A DNA stretch of 64,000 bases from Zoroaster sp. YZ-2022 (GCA_029582265.1 CM055837.1:20682967-20746966); one strand, 5' to 3'; counted from the first letter of the stretch, positions 1-12,575 are shown. Translations and numbers: made by a program. Notes: generated by a model not told the origin, from the letters alone.

Positions 1-1479
1 TTCCACACACCCTGCATAGTGCTTGCAAAACGCTGAGGTGATGCTCCATTTCGAGGTCACTGAAATCATTCAGAGCTAAAACAACAAAAAATACCAGCAG
101 GAAACCAAATGCTTATTTGTAAAATAGACAATATGATCTTTCTTTTCAAGTATTACACAGCTTTGTCAAAACTCCACAAAAATAGTTATAATGACTTAAA
201 AAACACCAAATTCCCATTCAAAATTCAGTTTTGGTACGATCCCTTAGCAACCACTTAGCTTCAAAAAATCTCTTTACTGGAATTTACTTTCGGCTGAAAA
301 TTACCACATTTAGTAAATTGGGTACATACCAAAGACCGATCGTAACTTTATAAATTCTTGATTTCAATTTTGGCGCCACAATCGAAGCCCAAAAGTTTGA
401 TGGCCTATAGAGGGCGTCCTTGTTGCTATGCGCGCGACCGTGATTTTGCAATGGGAAAGTCGAATTCCCGCCTCGGCTATACAGACTACTGATTACGCGC
501 GCCCAATGGGACTCGAACGTACGTGATCGCGAGTTGCGTTCGATAATCGCGCATGTTGTTCTTTTTTCTTACGCCACGTGCGCCTTGACTTAAGGCTAAG
601 ATTGTATAATATTATGCTGGATGTGTATGATGAGTCGGTCTTGTCAGGTCAAGGGTCATTCGTTAATCTGAGATATCTTTCATGCATTATCCCCGATTGG
701 TTTTTATCAGTAATCGTACTGGTATTACTAGTATTGATATTAATGTTAGTATCAGTACTGTTACTACTATCAGTATCAACAAAAATCGTTATATCCCTAC
801 TGTTAAAAATGGTAGCGACATAACCATGTGTTCATATAATGTGACGTAAGAGCGACAACAATAAGCCTTGCCCCGCGCGTCACGCCTTGGAAAAATGAGT
901 AGGCCTACTCTTGCGTAAGAGGATATGTAAAAAGTCAATGGGGGAGGGGGAAGATTACTATAAGTTTTAGTTGTATTTTTACGTAGTAATAATACGGATA
1001 ATTTCCTTTGAAATTGGTTAGATAATAATTTAAGTATTCTGTTTATGATCTTATAAATTTCAAAAAAAGTTCTCGCCTCATTGACTTTCGTACGCAAAGG
1101 TACTCATTTTTTCCAAGGCGCGGGGTTGTTTTTCAAGTCAATGCGCATGCGCGCGGCAATTCTGATAATGCTTCTTCCCGGTTATTGTCACGTGTCTTCA
1201 TTGCGTGTTGATACATCCCACGTGACCACCTCTCAACATTTTCACAATGTCTTTACTGTTCAGGCATTTTTAACGATGTTCGTTATGTTCAGATGCGTGT
1301 CTTTATTCTTTATTCACAATAGTACAGTACACAATAAAGATAATCAAATTTATAGGCGACAATTTTGAAAAATATAAAGCAAATTTAGTAAAATCATGGC
1401 TGTGCCCAGGGTGTGATGTACATGTATGCAGTGTAGAATTGCCACTGTACACGCACACAATACCGTATGTATTTGTATT
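1..1479. other. gene-free flank
   Basis: No coding region, RNA gene or obvious repeat is supported here. The sequence is mixed AT-rich DNA with a CpG-richer patch around 360-560. Open frames are short and show no family signature. Confidence 0.5.
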
Positions 1480-1836
1480 CTATTTTGGTATTAATTTTCT
1501 TTTAAAAAATTGTCCTCTACAGCAGTGAATTAGAAGAAAAAAAACTTTACTTCGAAGAATTTTGTATAAATTGAACTCAAAACTCTTGACTTGAGAGGCG
1601 ATTGTGTTAACCACCATGCTGCATAACGAGCCATTCATTCGGTAGAAAACGGTAGAACATTTACCATGATAATATCTGTACAACAAACTAAGGGTGGTAA
1701 CAAACCTACGGTGTGAGAGTGCTTGTAACGATGAGCCCACCTCATCACCAATCAAATTAACAATACGCTTCTGCACCCTGTCTAATAAAGATAAGTGACA
1801 AGAAGCACCAGCCCAAATGTGACAAAAGTACTCCAT
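1480..1836 (-). pseudogene. LINE reverse transcriptase, C-terminal fragment
   Basis: An open frame of 118 codons on the minus strand resembles the region just after the reverse transcriptase domain of Jockey/CR1-type non-LTR retrotransposons. The cues are an EYxxHIWAGA-like opening, LLDRVQKRIVNLIG, then SLQALSHRRFVTTLSLLYRYYHGKCS, which is the usual order in that clade. There is no catalytic domain, endonuclease or ORF1 nearby, so this is a short 5'-truncated remnant. It lies on the same strand as the TRIM genes and about 430 bases beyond the first one. Clade assignment between Jockey, CR1 and relatives is open. Confidence 0.75.
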
Positions 1837-2265
1837 TAGGGGATGTATAGTGTCTTATATAAATACATCATGTGATGTGGCATTTGTCCTTCATTTCGTC
1901 ACCCTCTCCCCCCAACAATACACTCAAGTGTATTCTAGGAAAAACTAATTTGTAATGGAAATTAAGGTATTCTTATATTGCTGAATGGCAGTGAAAAACA
2001 TGAACTTACGAAAACATCGGACATTCTGGAATTCTGGTATTTGGGAATTATGACTAGGCTAAGATGCAAAATACGCGTATTATTATTTTGCGTAATGATA
2101 TTTGCTGAGCGTCATTAATGTGGGGTTGGGGCTTTGCTCCTATATACTGGAGTGTGTTAATGTTGTCCACTATTTTCTTTTATCTGCACATTTTTGGTTG
2201 GTTTCCTGATGAGTAAGGTAAACAAAATAATAGTTTCAAATGAAATATTTTACATTTTATATATG
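1837..2265. other. spacer, nothing recognised
   Basis: AT-rich spacer between the LINE remnant and the stop codon of TRIM copy 1. It would contain the 3' UTR of that gene; I see no repeat or second exon. Confidence 0.4.
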
Positions 2266-3417
2266 TTAATTCTTATTTGTTGGCCATAACTGACTCATAA
2301 TAATATATGGTCCGCTATTTACAATAGGAGGAACTTGATATCGGCCGTATTGTTGTTTATGTGGTACCGGTATGTGCTCTTGCTGATATTGCATGGACCC
2401 CCAAGGTGAAGGATAGTTCACAGGAGAGGGATGGCAAATTCGCGGTTGAAATGGCCTAATCGGAATTCCGGGTGCATCATTCTCGTCATCCTCAACATCA
2501 TGAACAGACTTGGTCCGTAACCTTCCCAGGCTGATGTTTCCAGCAGTCTTGGTTGGCTTAAATGCCATTGTCGAAACATCGGGGTCGATATTGGGAACAG
2601 GATTGTCAGTAATAAACTTGGAGCCTGACTTAACTGTGGGATAATGTTTGAGAAAATCAAAGTTACTGTTTTCTTTAGTTGCGAGATCAGAGGCTTTGAG
2701 CACGTCATTGACAGTTTGGCTCATAGAGTCAAGATCCTTTTGATAGCCATTGAATATCTTCTCTCTTTCTGTCTTAATCTTATTGATTTCGTTGATGATT
2801 TGATTCTTTTGAGCGTTCACTCTGGCTATTTCTTGATTTGCTTTATATTCCACCTCCTTCTTCGATGTCGTCAATGCTGTCTCAAACTCTTGTTTCATTC
2901 TTGATACGGTGTTCACACCTGCCAAGATTTCTATCAGATATTTGTTGAATTTTGGAACATGTTCTTTGACGAATTTCCTTTTTTCAGATATCTCCGTTTC
3001 TCCGATTTCTTCCACCTCATGCTGAGAGTGTGACCTCTTCACACAAGTCAAGCATATCAACTCACTGCATGTCTCACAGTAAAACCAGCATTTTTTTCCA
3101 GCATGACTTTTGCAGATTGGAATTGTTTCGGATTGCTTATCCACATTCAGTACTGCTTCTACCATACCTGCTAGTTTGAAATCTGTCTTAATATTAGCCA
3201 GGGCTCCTTGCTGAATAACAGTCACTTGTCTACATACTGGACACTGGATCCTCTCATCAGGTGACTGGTCATATAAAGTCTTGAGGCAGTTCTTACAAAA
3301 GGCGTGTAAGCAGTTCAGATTCTTAGGCTCTTTATACAAATCTTGGCAAATTTGACAAAGAAGATGTTCCTCGCCAAACCTTTGAAAGGTCAACTGATGA
3401 ATAGGGTCATTTGCCAT
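2266..3417 (-). CDS. TRIM-like RING/B-box/coiled-coil protein, copy 1
   Basis: Encodes 383 residues in one open exon. A C3HC4 RING lies at residues 21-62 (C21, C24, C36, H38, C41, C44, C59, C62), so E3 ubiquitin ligase activity is expected from the family. A B-box type 2 follows at about 102-133 (C102, H105, C114, C117, C122, C125, H130, H133), then a charged coiled coil at about 140-260 that would drive dimerisation. A conserved family motif, GNISLGRLRTK, comes near residue 300, and the tail is Pro/Gln/Tyr-rich with no propeller, NHL or SPRY domain. The ATG used gives the same MA(N/E) start and spacing to the RING as copies 2 and 3. It is the first of five minus-strand paralogues. The missing C-terminal domain may be a real short form, or a further exon may lie outside what I can see. 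Closest in style to the TRIM2/3/56/71-like invertebrate group; orthology is not assigned. Confidence 0.88.
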   Translation of the reverse strand: MANDPIHQLTFQRFGEEHLLCQICQDLYKEPKNLNCLHAFCKNCLKTLYDQSPDERIQCPVCRQVTVIQQGALANIKTDFKLAGMVEAVLNVDKQSETIPICKSHAGKKCWFYCETCSELICLTCVKRSHSQHEVEEIGETEISEKRKFVKEHVPKFNKYLIEILAGVNTVSRMKQEFETALTTSKKEVEYKANQEIARVNAQKNQIINEINKIKTEREKIFNGYQKDLDSMSQTVNDVLKASDLATKENSNFDFLKHYPTVKSGSKFITDNPVPNIDPDVSTMAFKPTKTAGNISLGRLRTKSVHDVEDDENDAPGIPIRPFQPRICHPSPVNYPSPWGSMQYQQEHIPVPHKQQYGRYQVPPIVNSGPYIIMSQLWPTNKN

Positions 3418-5433
3418 CTCTGGATCTGGTAGATGACAACCAGTACTTTACCTGTACATTTGGAGGTAAAACAGTTGACATCAAACCGAAAGTGAACATT
3501 AAAGTGGCGTAACCAACTAACCATGGGTGGGGGAGGCATGTGCCACTGGGTGCTACCACCCCGTCCACTCAAAATTTGGATTCCTAAGCGTCCTTTCCCT
3601 ATATATTATGCTAAGAGTAAGAACATGAGGGCCTGTAAAAAACAAATGCCTCGAGTCACCCCTGAAAATCCTGGTGACCCCAAGTGCCAACCCAAATTAA
3701 GTTACGCAGCAGATACGGATCCAAGAAGTTTGCACTCTCATTAGGGAATCGAAAGTACCACAACCACATTCTGTAGGCCTATCCTAAGACCTGTCTTCAC
3801 AAGGAAGTAACAGAAGAGTTATAAACATACCGTATATTCGCAATATTGGTCTTCAATTCAGTCTCTTGTCAATGCAGAAAACAATGCAGCAATTACACAG
3901 TTGGTATTTCGACCACACACCCCAAGATAGGTTTACTATATAGCGAAAGGTCTATATGAATGTAGGCACCGTCACAATGGCGTTATACGTCAATACCTCG
4001 GTATATTTGGTGTTTCGCTCACGCATAACGCCCACATTATAAAGCCGCACCCATACACCAACCTCATCCCCACGGTGATTCAACCCCATTACTTTGCTCG
4101 TACCCAACGAGCGAACACTATTGAGAGAGGTTGATGCACCCGCTATTGTAAAATATTTTCATAAATTCCGATGACGTATGTATGCCCTTGGCCTTCCATG
4201 TTTCTGTCATGTCGTCAATGACCCGTGACATCCAACTTGTATGGGCTTACCATTTTTCTCTGTCAGTATAATGTGACACACGACATCACTTATTTACTCA
4301 AAGCGCCCTCATTTGGTCAAACTGTGCAGATTGAAGTTGTTGTCAGTGGCAGTTTGACGAGTACTAATTTATTGAGATGACAGCAGAAACATTTTCTATT
4401 TTTGTAATTTTAAGGAACTGGTTGTGAAAAGATTCTTTTTGTTCCTATGCTAATTACGCATTGATCGAATTCACATTGAAAATAAGTCACCAATTTCACC
4501 AATACATTTTTGATGTAGTGAAAGGAAAGTTGTGTTAACAATGTCGCTGAACCATTCTGTGTTGCATCATATAACAATAACGAAACAGAGACTGTCAGTA
4601 GCCATGATATTGATTATTTATTTTATTTTAAATCTTAGCACAATAGGTCTGTATATTTTTCAAGGGGACATCTAGGGCTGGTAAGGCAATAATTTACAAA
4701 CTGTAGCTCATACAATCATGGAGCCTTATCGATATAAACCTGCCACTACCCTTCTATAAAATACTGTCTCATGAAAGATTAAAAATGGAATAAGCATATT
4801 AAAAAATACATTCACATGGAAATAAAGATATACATTTAAATTCTCTAGCTTGGGGTCCAGTGGGCGAGGCCCTTTGAAGTTGTGTGTTTTTAGGTAATTT
4901 GATGATACAAAATGCATGCACATACTACATGGATATGAGACAATATAAAAAGTTTCAATTACTTATTAGGGCCTTTGGGATTTGTATTTACATACCTTGC
5001 CTATATCAAAGGAGCTGCCCTTGCATGGACATTTAAAACAATTCTGTATTTTTAAACGTCTGTGATGATAAGCTCACAACGAGGTTTTACATTCCAATAA
5101 ATTTTACAAACATTTGCATATACTTGTCTTACCCGAAATATGGGACCGTCCAAAGAACATATCAAATTTCCAAGCTAAGTACAGATAAGTATACCCCTTT
5201 TCAAGACACCCTCCCGAAAATTAGTTTTTTTTTAACTTCTTCCCTCCGTTTCACTCTGTCTGCATACTGAAGTACAGTTATAAAAACATTTTCAAGGGTA
5301 GGCTATAGCTGTTATTAGTCTATAGCCTATACCTTGTTAATGACTCAAGTCCCTAACAATAACATGAAGAAAAAAATTCTAAACAACTATATTGATTAAA
5401 ACATTTACAACATGATATGCTTTGTTTAAGTCA
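3418..5433. other. intergenic, promoter side of TRIM copy 1
   Basis: No coding region is supported. This stretch must contain the 5' UTR and promoter of copy 1, but I cannot point to a convincing TATA box or start site. The remainder is AT-rich unique-looking sequence up to the MITE at 5434. Confidence 0.4.
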
Positions 5434-5674
5434 AAAAGTCTCTGGTTTCTGGTCTCCGTGCGCGTCGCCTCAGAACCGCACATCGGCATTTTTAGTTTAC
5501 TCGATTCACGAGGCCTCTCTTAGCCACCATACTTTGTGTATGAGAAATTTGGTCTGGTTCCAATAACCGCATATGTATCACGTATTTCACTGGTTAGCAA
5601 AACAAGATGACAAACGGGCGGGAAAGTGCGTCACCGCACTGATTTTGAAGCCGACCTATGACCAGAAACCTTTT
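5434..5674 (+). mobile_element. MITE family A, copy 1
   Basis: Starts with AAAAGTCTCTGGTTTCTGGTC-like sequence and ends with GACCAGAAACC followed by a T run, so the ends are inverted repeats sharing GGTTTCTGGTC. The interior contains a block reading TTAGCCACCATACTTTGTGT. The same ends and interior recur at 52278-52602 and, reversed and truncated, at 38650-38885. No coding capacity. Superfamily unknown; I could not define a target-site duplication. Confidence 0.75.
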
Positions 5675-5904
5675 TTTAAATACTTTTTTGGCCTTAATTT
5701 ATGTAGTGATTATTTCTGTTTGATTTTTTAACAACACGCATATACACGCAAACAACTTAAGTCAAATTTGATGGTTATAAAAGTGTATTGTGTTATCCCA
5801 CAAACCAACTACAGTTGGGAGCAAAGTAACCGGAATTTTCTGAAATGTAACCTACGATATTATTTGCTATTACTGTACATGTTAACACTGGAAAATGTAT
5901 TATA

Positions 5905-6104
5905 CACTGTAAGAATTATTGGGCAAACACGGTTGATATGTTGCTCAACACTGGTCAACATATCAACATGTTACACAGTTGGTTTACCATTGCCCAATGT
6001 TGGAAAAAATGTTGCCAAAATATGTGAACAGTTGTGGTAAATATTGACCAATTCTGGGAGAAATAACCTTACCCAACCCCATGTTGCCCAACGTTTTTAC
6101 AGTG
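5905..6104. mobile_element. MITE with CACTGTAA termini
   Basis: The left end reads CACTGTAAGAATTATTGGGC and the right end reads GCCCAACGTTTTTACAGTG, which are imperfect inverted repeats. About 200 bp and non-coding, with an internal direct and inverted mixture of CAACAT motifs. It begins 6 bases past the stop codon of TRIM copy 2 and therefore lies in, or defines, that gene's 3' UTR. CACTGTAA-type ends are common in MITEs of several superfamilies, so I do not assign one. Confidence 0.7.
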
Positions 6105-6110
6105 ATAGGC

Positions 6111-6751
6111 TTATGTAAGGGCATTAATCCATTCAAAAGTTTTGATAGAGTAGTAATCTGCAACAATTATTTGCTTCTCATCTTTTGTTATTCTAATTCC
6201 TTGTGGAAGTTGGAGATCTTGAACCACGCATTCCGTGAATCTACCATTAGTATCGTAGTGATGAACATGACCAGAACCTTCTATTTTGTTGTGCATGGCA
6301 ATGTATATGCCTGTTTTACTCCAGCAGACGCCAGTACAGCAACGTACCGGGAAATCGTTCATGAGAGGTGTGATGGTGAGCACTGTAGCACCGGTAGCCT
6401 CGATCATTTCCACCGTGCCACTGTATTCACCAGAAACCAGAACCTTGGACTCCTTGTTGACAGCTAAAAACTCCGGCGGTGTTTCCACGGGCACGACACG
6501 TTTTACGGTACCATCACGAGGTGAATGCTCCGTCAAAACACTCATCTTAACGTCACCTATTATGATTGTGCCATCTTCCTTGACGGCAACACTTCGAAGA
6601 TCCACTTGCGTCTTTCCAACCTCACATGCTGGAACGGTGGCAAACTTAAAATGAGTGTAGGTACAGGATTCGTCGCACATTTTCACGAAGTTGGTGTCAT
6701 CTACGACGATTACGTGCTGGTTAATGGCCGATATCGATACGTCTCGCACAC
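6111..6751 (-). CDS. TRIM-like copy 2, exon 2 (beta-propeller half)
   Basis: Second exon of the gene whose first exon is 8257-7165. The acceptor is a T-rich tract ending TTTAAACAG just before 6751. The exon supplies two bases that complete an Arg codon and then 212 codons to a TAA stop. It carries repeated strand patterns such as DVSISAINQHVIVVDD, SVAVKEDGTIIIGD, PEFLAVNKESKVLVSGEYSG and GIRITKDEKQIIVADYYSI, about one per 40-45 residues, as in NHL/TRIM-type six-bladed beta-propellers. In TRIM2/3/56/71-like proteins this domain is the substrate- or RNA-binding part. The joined protein is about 577 residues, a usual length for RING-B-box-coiled-coil-propeller proteins. A MITE starts 6 bases after the stop codon. 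The splice junction is inferred from consensus and matching phase. Confidence 0.85.
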
Positions 6752-7164
6752 CTGTTTAAAACAAAAAGTATCAATGCATATTGTCACTGCAATACAAAGT
6801 TCATAAGACACCCATTTTTTTTACTATATTAGTAGCCTTTCCCTCACCTTCAAAATAATTATCGTGCCAATCATTCCTGAAGTTAATAAACAGCTTGCTG
6901 GACTTATATCAAAGAGTGTGAGGAGTTTTTCTACCTGAAAAATAAGGATTTTTCATTTGTTTACCACCCTTATATTGGAAAGTTTGTTATCAGATCGCAT
7001 CCTTGTCTGTATCGTTTTTGTGGTCGAAACTGATTGAAAGTTCGAAAGCCATAATTATGACATTTAGTTTTTTGCATGGAGCGTGTTTTAGTGGATTATG
7101 AGCGATGTTGTTCCATAAAAGAGAACGGCCCAACCTTCAGGACACCATTGCTAAACTAACTTAC

Positions 7165-8257
7165 GATTTGGATTGGGAGTGATTACTCCATCCATTGAGC
7201 TGCCTGGGAAGATGACAAGGTTTTCACTCAATGGATCTGCCACAATGATCGTGCCATCTGGCAGTGCTGCTGTACCTCTTCCACCACAATCAATACCAGA
7301 AGGCGATAGCACCCACTTTGTGGCCTTTGGAGACAGGAGGTCTATGCTTTGATTTTCTGGGTTCGACTGGATGGTTACTCTGCCCAAACTGATTTCGCCG
7401 ACTGCCTTGCTTGGTTTGAATTTCATCAATCGCGTATCAAACTGAGGAACTTCACACGCATTGAGAAATTGAAAGCCGTTCTTCAATTCAGGATACCCTT
7501 TCAGGAAATCGAAGTTATTGCATGTTTGGAGTGCATGTTTTGTGTCGTCGAACGAATTTTGTAAAGTTCTTTTCATAAGTGTTAGGTCTTTCCTGTATTC
7601 AGTGAGTTTAAGTTCTCTTGAAGTCTTGATCTCTTTTAGCTCATCAGTGATGAGCTGTTTTGCGGCGTTCACTTTGGCTATTTCTTCTGTCGCTTTATCT
7701 TCAACCTCCTTCCAACTTGTCGTAAACGATGTCTGCAATCCTCGTTTAATTTGTGAAATGGTATCCAAAGCCTGTGTGATTTCAGTCAGAAAATGTTCGT
7801 ATTTAGGAACGTGGTCTTTTACGGATTGCCTCTTTTCAGCTACCACTGTCTTGCTGACCTCTTCAACTCTATGTCCACTATGGGATTCCGTAACACAAGT
7901 TAAACATATCAAATCGTTGCAAGTCTCGCAGTAAATCCAGCATTCCTTTCCTGCATGACTACTACAAATTGGTATTTGCAATTTCTTATCCTCTAGAACT
8001 GTTTCTACCATAGACACTAGATTGAAATCTGTCGTAATATTGTTTATACTTTTTTGGGGTGGAACAGTCACTTTTCGACATACTGGGCATGTCTTCTTCA
8101 TAGGCGTTTTTTGATAAGTTAAGAGGCATTTCTTACAGAAGGTGTGGAAACAGCTCAACGTCTTTGGTTCCTTGTATAATTCTTGGCAAATTGTACACTG
8201 AAGATGTTCCTCTCCAAACCTTCTTAAGCTCCAGCTTCGAATTGGTCCCTCTGCCAT
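7165..8257 (-). CDS. TRIM-like copy 2, exon 1 (RING, B-box, coiled coil)
   Basis: Encodes 364 complete codons plus one base. RING at residues 21-60 (C21, C24, C36, H38, C41, C44, C57, C60), B-box 2 at about 97-130 (ICSSH through SHSGH), coiled coil at about 135-250. The family motif GEISLGRV follows, then the first propeller strand pair, with ALPDGTIIVADPLSENLVIF near the end. The donor is C|GTAAGT at 7164; the 413-bp intron (7164-6752) ends in CAG and the phase matches exon 2. Without splicing the frame would stop four codons later. This is the only one of the five paralogues in which all four TRIM-propeller domains can be read, so it is the best candidate for a working ubiquitin ligase in the cluster. 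Pathway and substrate are unknown. Confidence 0.9.
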
Positions 8258-10380
8258 TTAGAGATGGTTAGGCCTACAGCAAGAACTATATCACCTTCAC
8301 ATTTTGTGGAAAAGTTTATTTTCAATTACAAGGGGGAACCTCCTGGTTATTAAACCCGTGTTGTGGCGTGTATACAGTCCTGTAAAAACACGGTAAATTG
8401 TATTAAGGCTAATATTTTGTTGTTCATGAACATTGAGGGGATCCAGAGAGTTAGCACGCATACAGCTCCAACTTTATAATAAGCTCATGTTGGACCCTTA
8501 GATTATTATAAGACACACCGACGATGATCTACCCTGCTAAACCCCTACAGTGATCAACCCACTTGATTCAGACTGAATATGGTGGACCAGTGCGACGGAC
8601 CAGAGCTAGTTGGTGTGATGATTGTTGCTGGTAAATATAAATTTTGCTAAACTGTTAACACAAGGGGAAATACATTGTATGTCTGCGCCCATACAGACTA
8701 ACTTTAATGTTTTCCTGGTGGAAAAAAGGGAGTCAAATGGGATAACAGGGGACGTGTGCCATCCTTTAGTTGAATATCAACTATGTACAGAAATTACAAA
8801 TTTACCATCGATTTCCAAATGTTGGGTCTTGTTCCATCCTATTCCTAGCCCCATTTTATAGGGTACGGAGGAATGTTCAGTGTACTGACCCTAGAACAGG
8901 GCTAGTGCCATCCCCCTTTGGCAGTGTGTCCCTCTTTATCATCGTATGCCCCGCCTCCTCTTTTCTGAGACCCAGGATCCAAGCATGCGTACTATACCCT
9001 ACCACTTGGAAACTACCAAATAATGAAAACTATAATTATTAAACAACACTATATGCAGTAACTGTTGATCCGATGGTATCATGCATACCTTGTTCGAGTT
9101 CCACCAGTACGCTGTTGTGCTTGTGTTGTGTCGACAGCCCAAACACTAAGTAGTAGAGGAGGAATGTTAACATAATATATTATGTCGTATGTATTTTGCT
9201 TCTTTGCAAAGGGGCTTTTGTGTACGTAATACGAGACTATTTTCTCTGCTAGGTCACGATCCGTCATGCTGCCATGACTGGGTTGGTAAAACTATGGCCA
9301 GCCATAGGTGCAAAATTAAAATTATTTAAACAAAACACTGAAACAAAACACAATATAAATACAAATCTTTTAAAAAGGAAAGAACAACATATGATGAGAT
9401 CCTTAATAAAGAATAGAGGATGAGTTGTTGGCATTTTGGGTGAAACGTTTTAATTTTGATAGTAGTCTTTTTACCCCTGATGGCCGCCCATATACAAACT
9501 ATTGGCTGTTTACTCGACGCCCACATTGCACAATCAGGAAATTCCCTTCGCATAAAATACATGTAGCCTGCCTCTACTGCATGATGTGGTGAATGTTAAT
9601 GTGACAAAATGATAACTTATTATTTTGACCTAGACGGGGGTGATATGCTTGTGTTTGTTGGCTCAACACAATCTTGGTGCGTACGCCCCCATGTTCCCGA
9701 TTCAGCTGCTTTGCAAGTTCTTAGAATGTGAGCGCCACTGATGAGAAAGTCACTATTTTGATCTATGGTGACAGAAAGGATAGGGAAGGCAATAGTGGAA
9801 TTTGACGACAAATAAAGAGAAAGGAGGAAGGGAAACCTGCACCCGTGACGTAGCCTTTTATTTCATTGTTTGATTTTCGTGGGTGTGCCCCCAAGCAGGT
9901 GATGATCCAATTTGCTAGGAACCTGTCACTAACCGCTTCTCTCTCCCCAAGTCCCCCTCCAAATCCCTGGCTAGTATACTTAAGCCCCTGGCAAATTAAA
10001 CACTTTAAGTACCGGCAAGAATATTCTTGAGCCCGCCCTCAACGTGGGACCCAGTATACACCCAGCTTATCGAGTCATTATGATACAAGGTTGGCGAATC
10101 ATTTGATAACTGATTGCTAAACATTTTATTCGGTCAACAAACTGTTATTATTGTCAAACTGTTCGATTTACACAACTGTTCAAATACAGATACTAAAGTC
10201 AGTATACACTTATGGTCAAATATCTATAAATGGTACATCTATTTGTATATAAACCAGCATGGGAACTAATTCAGTTTCATTATGTCGAGAATGAAAAAAT
10301 ACATTAAGATTTTGCGTATTCATTCTAATTTACGTGGAATTTTCGTCTACAGAAGTCGAACATTTTTATTTTTATTAAAA
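8258..10380. other. intergenic with one short inverted element
   Basis: Promoter side of TRIM copy 2 and spacer. Apart from the 59-bp element at 8846-8904 I see no gene or repeat; short open frames have no family signature. Confidence 0.4.
8846..8904. mobile_element. short deleted relative of the 13.3-kb fold-back element
   Basis: Begins TAGCCCCATTTTA and ends TAGAACAGGGCTA, with ACGGAGGAATGTTCAGTGTA between. These match the two ends of the fold-back element at 13314-13755, whose middle is absent here. Likely an internally deleted derivative. Confidence 0.5.
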
Positions 10381-10432
10381 TGATAGCACCTCACTGACGT
10401 CAGCCAGAAAATATTTGATACCATCATCAACT
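10381..10432 (+). repeat. dispersed short repeat (ATATTTGATACCATCATCA family)
   Basis: The block GATAGCACCTCACTGACG followed by AAAATATTTGATACCATCATCA shares its core with 32930-32983 (+), 39126-39178 (-), 42122-42160 (-) and 48709-48737 (+). No termini are defined. Confidence 0.55.
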
Positions 10433-11498
10433 TTATACTAAGTAAGTTTCATGTAAATCTGTGATCACTGTTTTTATTATTTATTTATTTATTTATTTAT
10501 TTTTTAGAATACCAAATGTGTATACGGGATTTAAATACAACAATACAATTACAATATTGATGGTGCAATGTGTAGATTTATAAATATATATGCCTATTTG
10601 CCCTAAACTACGATTTCACAGAATATATATACACCTGTAATATTTTAATTTAAGCTAAGATTAATTATGGGAAAACAATTATCAAGACACAAAAGAACAA
10701 TGAGTTCAATGCACATACTGCATTATATTAATGATAATAAAGTTACGAAATAATTGTTTGTACAAATACAGTCATTACTACCACATCCTGTGACTAAGCC
10801 AACTCTTCTAGGGTCAAAACGTGAGGCAACTTACTACATTTTTTGTGCATTTATACTACATGTCCATTTGTTTGGTAAGCACAGTATGCACTTTTGTTTT
10901 GCATAAAGTTACCCAATAAAACACAGAGCTAAACAGAAAGATCAAATTCCATAATTTTGGCAAACAAATATTTTCCCCCATACAATTTTTGACGCAAATC
11001 TAATTGATTGGTTATTTTTTTATTTTATTATTATTTTTTATTATAATTATTACTCTAGTATACTGTTAAAAAATGGGGACTAAAGTATACAATGTAAAAG
11101 AACACACTAATATACACATTGTGACCTGTCATCAAATACATGGTACTCCCAATGTAAACACATGTGACATGGTATAATTAGATCATGATAGACCAGATGT
11201 GATAGACAAGTAATAAGCCATAGTAACTGGTTTCTGATCCCTGTATGCATTACGTCCTGTGCATCAGACATCTTTTGAAATATTGTGCTAAAATGTTCTT
11301 TTGTTTATACCCAGTTCCTCTTGGTTTTGTTTGAAATCAATTTTGTTAAATTGTATTGACAAAGGTAATTTGACACAAAACATGGTTAAACAAAATTATT
11401 AAACACAAAACTGAGCTCTTACCAGGAAATTGAAACTTATTTTGTTGTTCTTTCTGACAAAGGTATCACCTAAAGTGTACAATCAAATGAAGTTTATG
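10433..11498. other. AT-rich spacer
   Basis: Contains a short TTTA-type run near 10475-10505 and otherwise featureless AT-rich sequence. No second exon for TRIM copy 3 was recognised on the minus strand here, though one would be expected in this direction. Confidence 0.35.
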
Positions 11499-11537
11499 TT
11501 AAAAATCGAACATAGAAAAGAGATCATCATCATCATT

Positions 11538-11576
<39 letters not shown>

Positions 11577-12575
11577 GTTGTCACCACTGCAAACACCGTC
11601 ACCATCACGGTCATTATCATTGTCATCATGCTGAATAGTTTCGTCTTTTGTAATTATTAGAGTGCCTATGCTGTTTCCTTTAGGGCTCTTGGTGGTCTTT
11701 AATGCCACTAAAGACAAACCAGCATCAATGATGGGAACGGGATGGTCAATGAGAAATTGAAATCCAGTCTTCAACTTACGATATCTTTGGAGGAAATCAA
11801 ACTTATCGTAGGCATTGATTGCAAGGTCAGATTCATTAAGCAACTGTTTGAAAGTATCTGCCATGGAGTTAAGATCCTTTGTGTATCCACTGAAAATCTT
11901 GTCTCTTTCCTTTTGCATCTTATTTATATCATTGATGATGCGTTGTTTGTCAGCATTCACTCTGGCTATTTCTTGATTTGCTCTTATTTCCACCTTCCTA
12001 CGACATCTCTTCAATGCTGCATAAAAATCTCGCTTCATTCCTGAAACAGTTTCCACAGCCACTGTGATTTCTGTCATATAATTCTCATACTTTGGAACAT
12101 GTTCTTTTACAGATTTTCTTTTTTCAGCAACCCCTGTTTCTCCGATTTCTTCCACCTCATGCTGAGAGTGTGACTCCTTCACACAAGTCAAGCATATCAA
12201 CTCACAGCAGGTCTCGCAGTAAACCCAGCATTTCTTGCCAGCATGGTTAATGCAAGTTGGTACCATCTGTCTGTCAATATGTCCATCTGGAGTATCGTCC
12301 TCCATCTGATAGCTTGCTATCATTGCAGTTAGCTTGAAATCTGTTAATATTTGATCAATTTCTCTTCGCGGTGGAACAGTTACTTTTCGACACACTGGAC
12401 ATGGGACTTTTTTCCTTGGTGATTTTTGATAAGTTAAGAGGCATTTCTTACAGAAGGTGTGGAAACAGCTCAACGTCTTTGGTTCCTTGTATAATTCTTG
12501 GCAAATTGTACACTGAAGATGTTCCTCACTAAATCTTCTGCAGAAGGTTGAACTACCAATCTCTCTTTCTGCCAT
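11499..12575 (-). CDS. TRIM-like copy 3 with poly-Asp tail
   Basis: Encodes 358 residues. The RING is at about residues 22-62 (CTICQELYKEPKTLSCFH through CPVC), the B-box 2 at about 108-142, and a coiled coil at about 150-265. The text from the RING to the coiled coil is closely similar to copies 1 and 2, including near-identical DNA around the first zinc ligands. After the family motif NSIGTLIITK the chain becomes acidic (HDDNDNDRDGDG), then a run of about 14 Asp broken by one Asn, encoded by a GAT microsatellite (11523-11577), before a stop. No propeller is present. Either the repeat expansion captured the stop and truncated the gene, or a donor site upstream joins it to an unseen exon. Ligase activity is plausible because all RING ligands are present. 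Confidence 0.82.
11523..11577. repeat. ATC/GAT microsatellite inside TRIM copy 3
   Basis: Near-perfect ATC repeat on the plus strand, read as GAT (Asp) by the minus-strand gene; it forms the acidic tail of copy 3. Confidence 0.95.
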
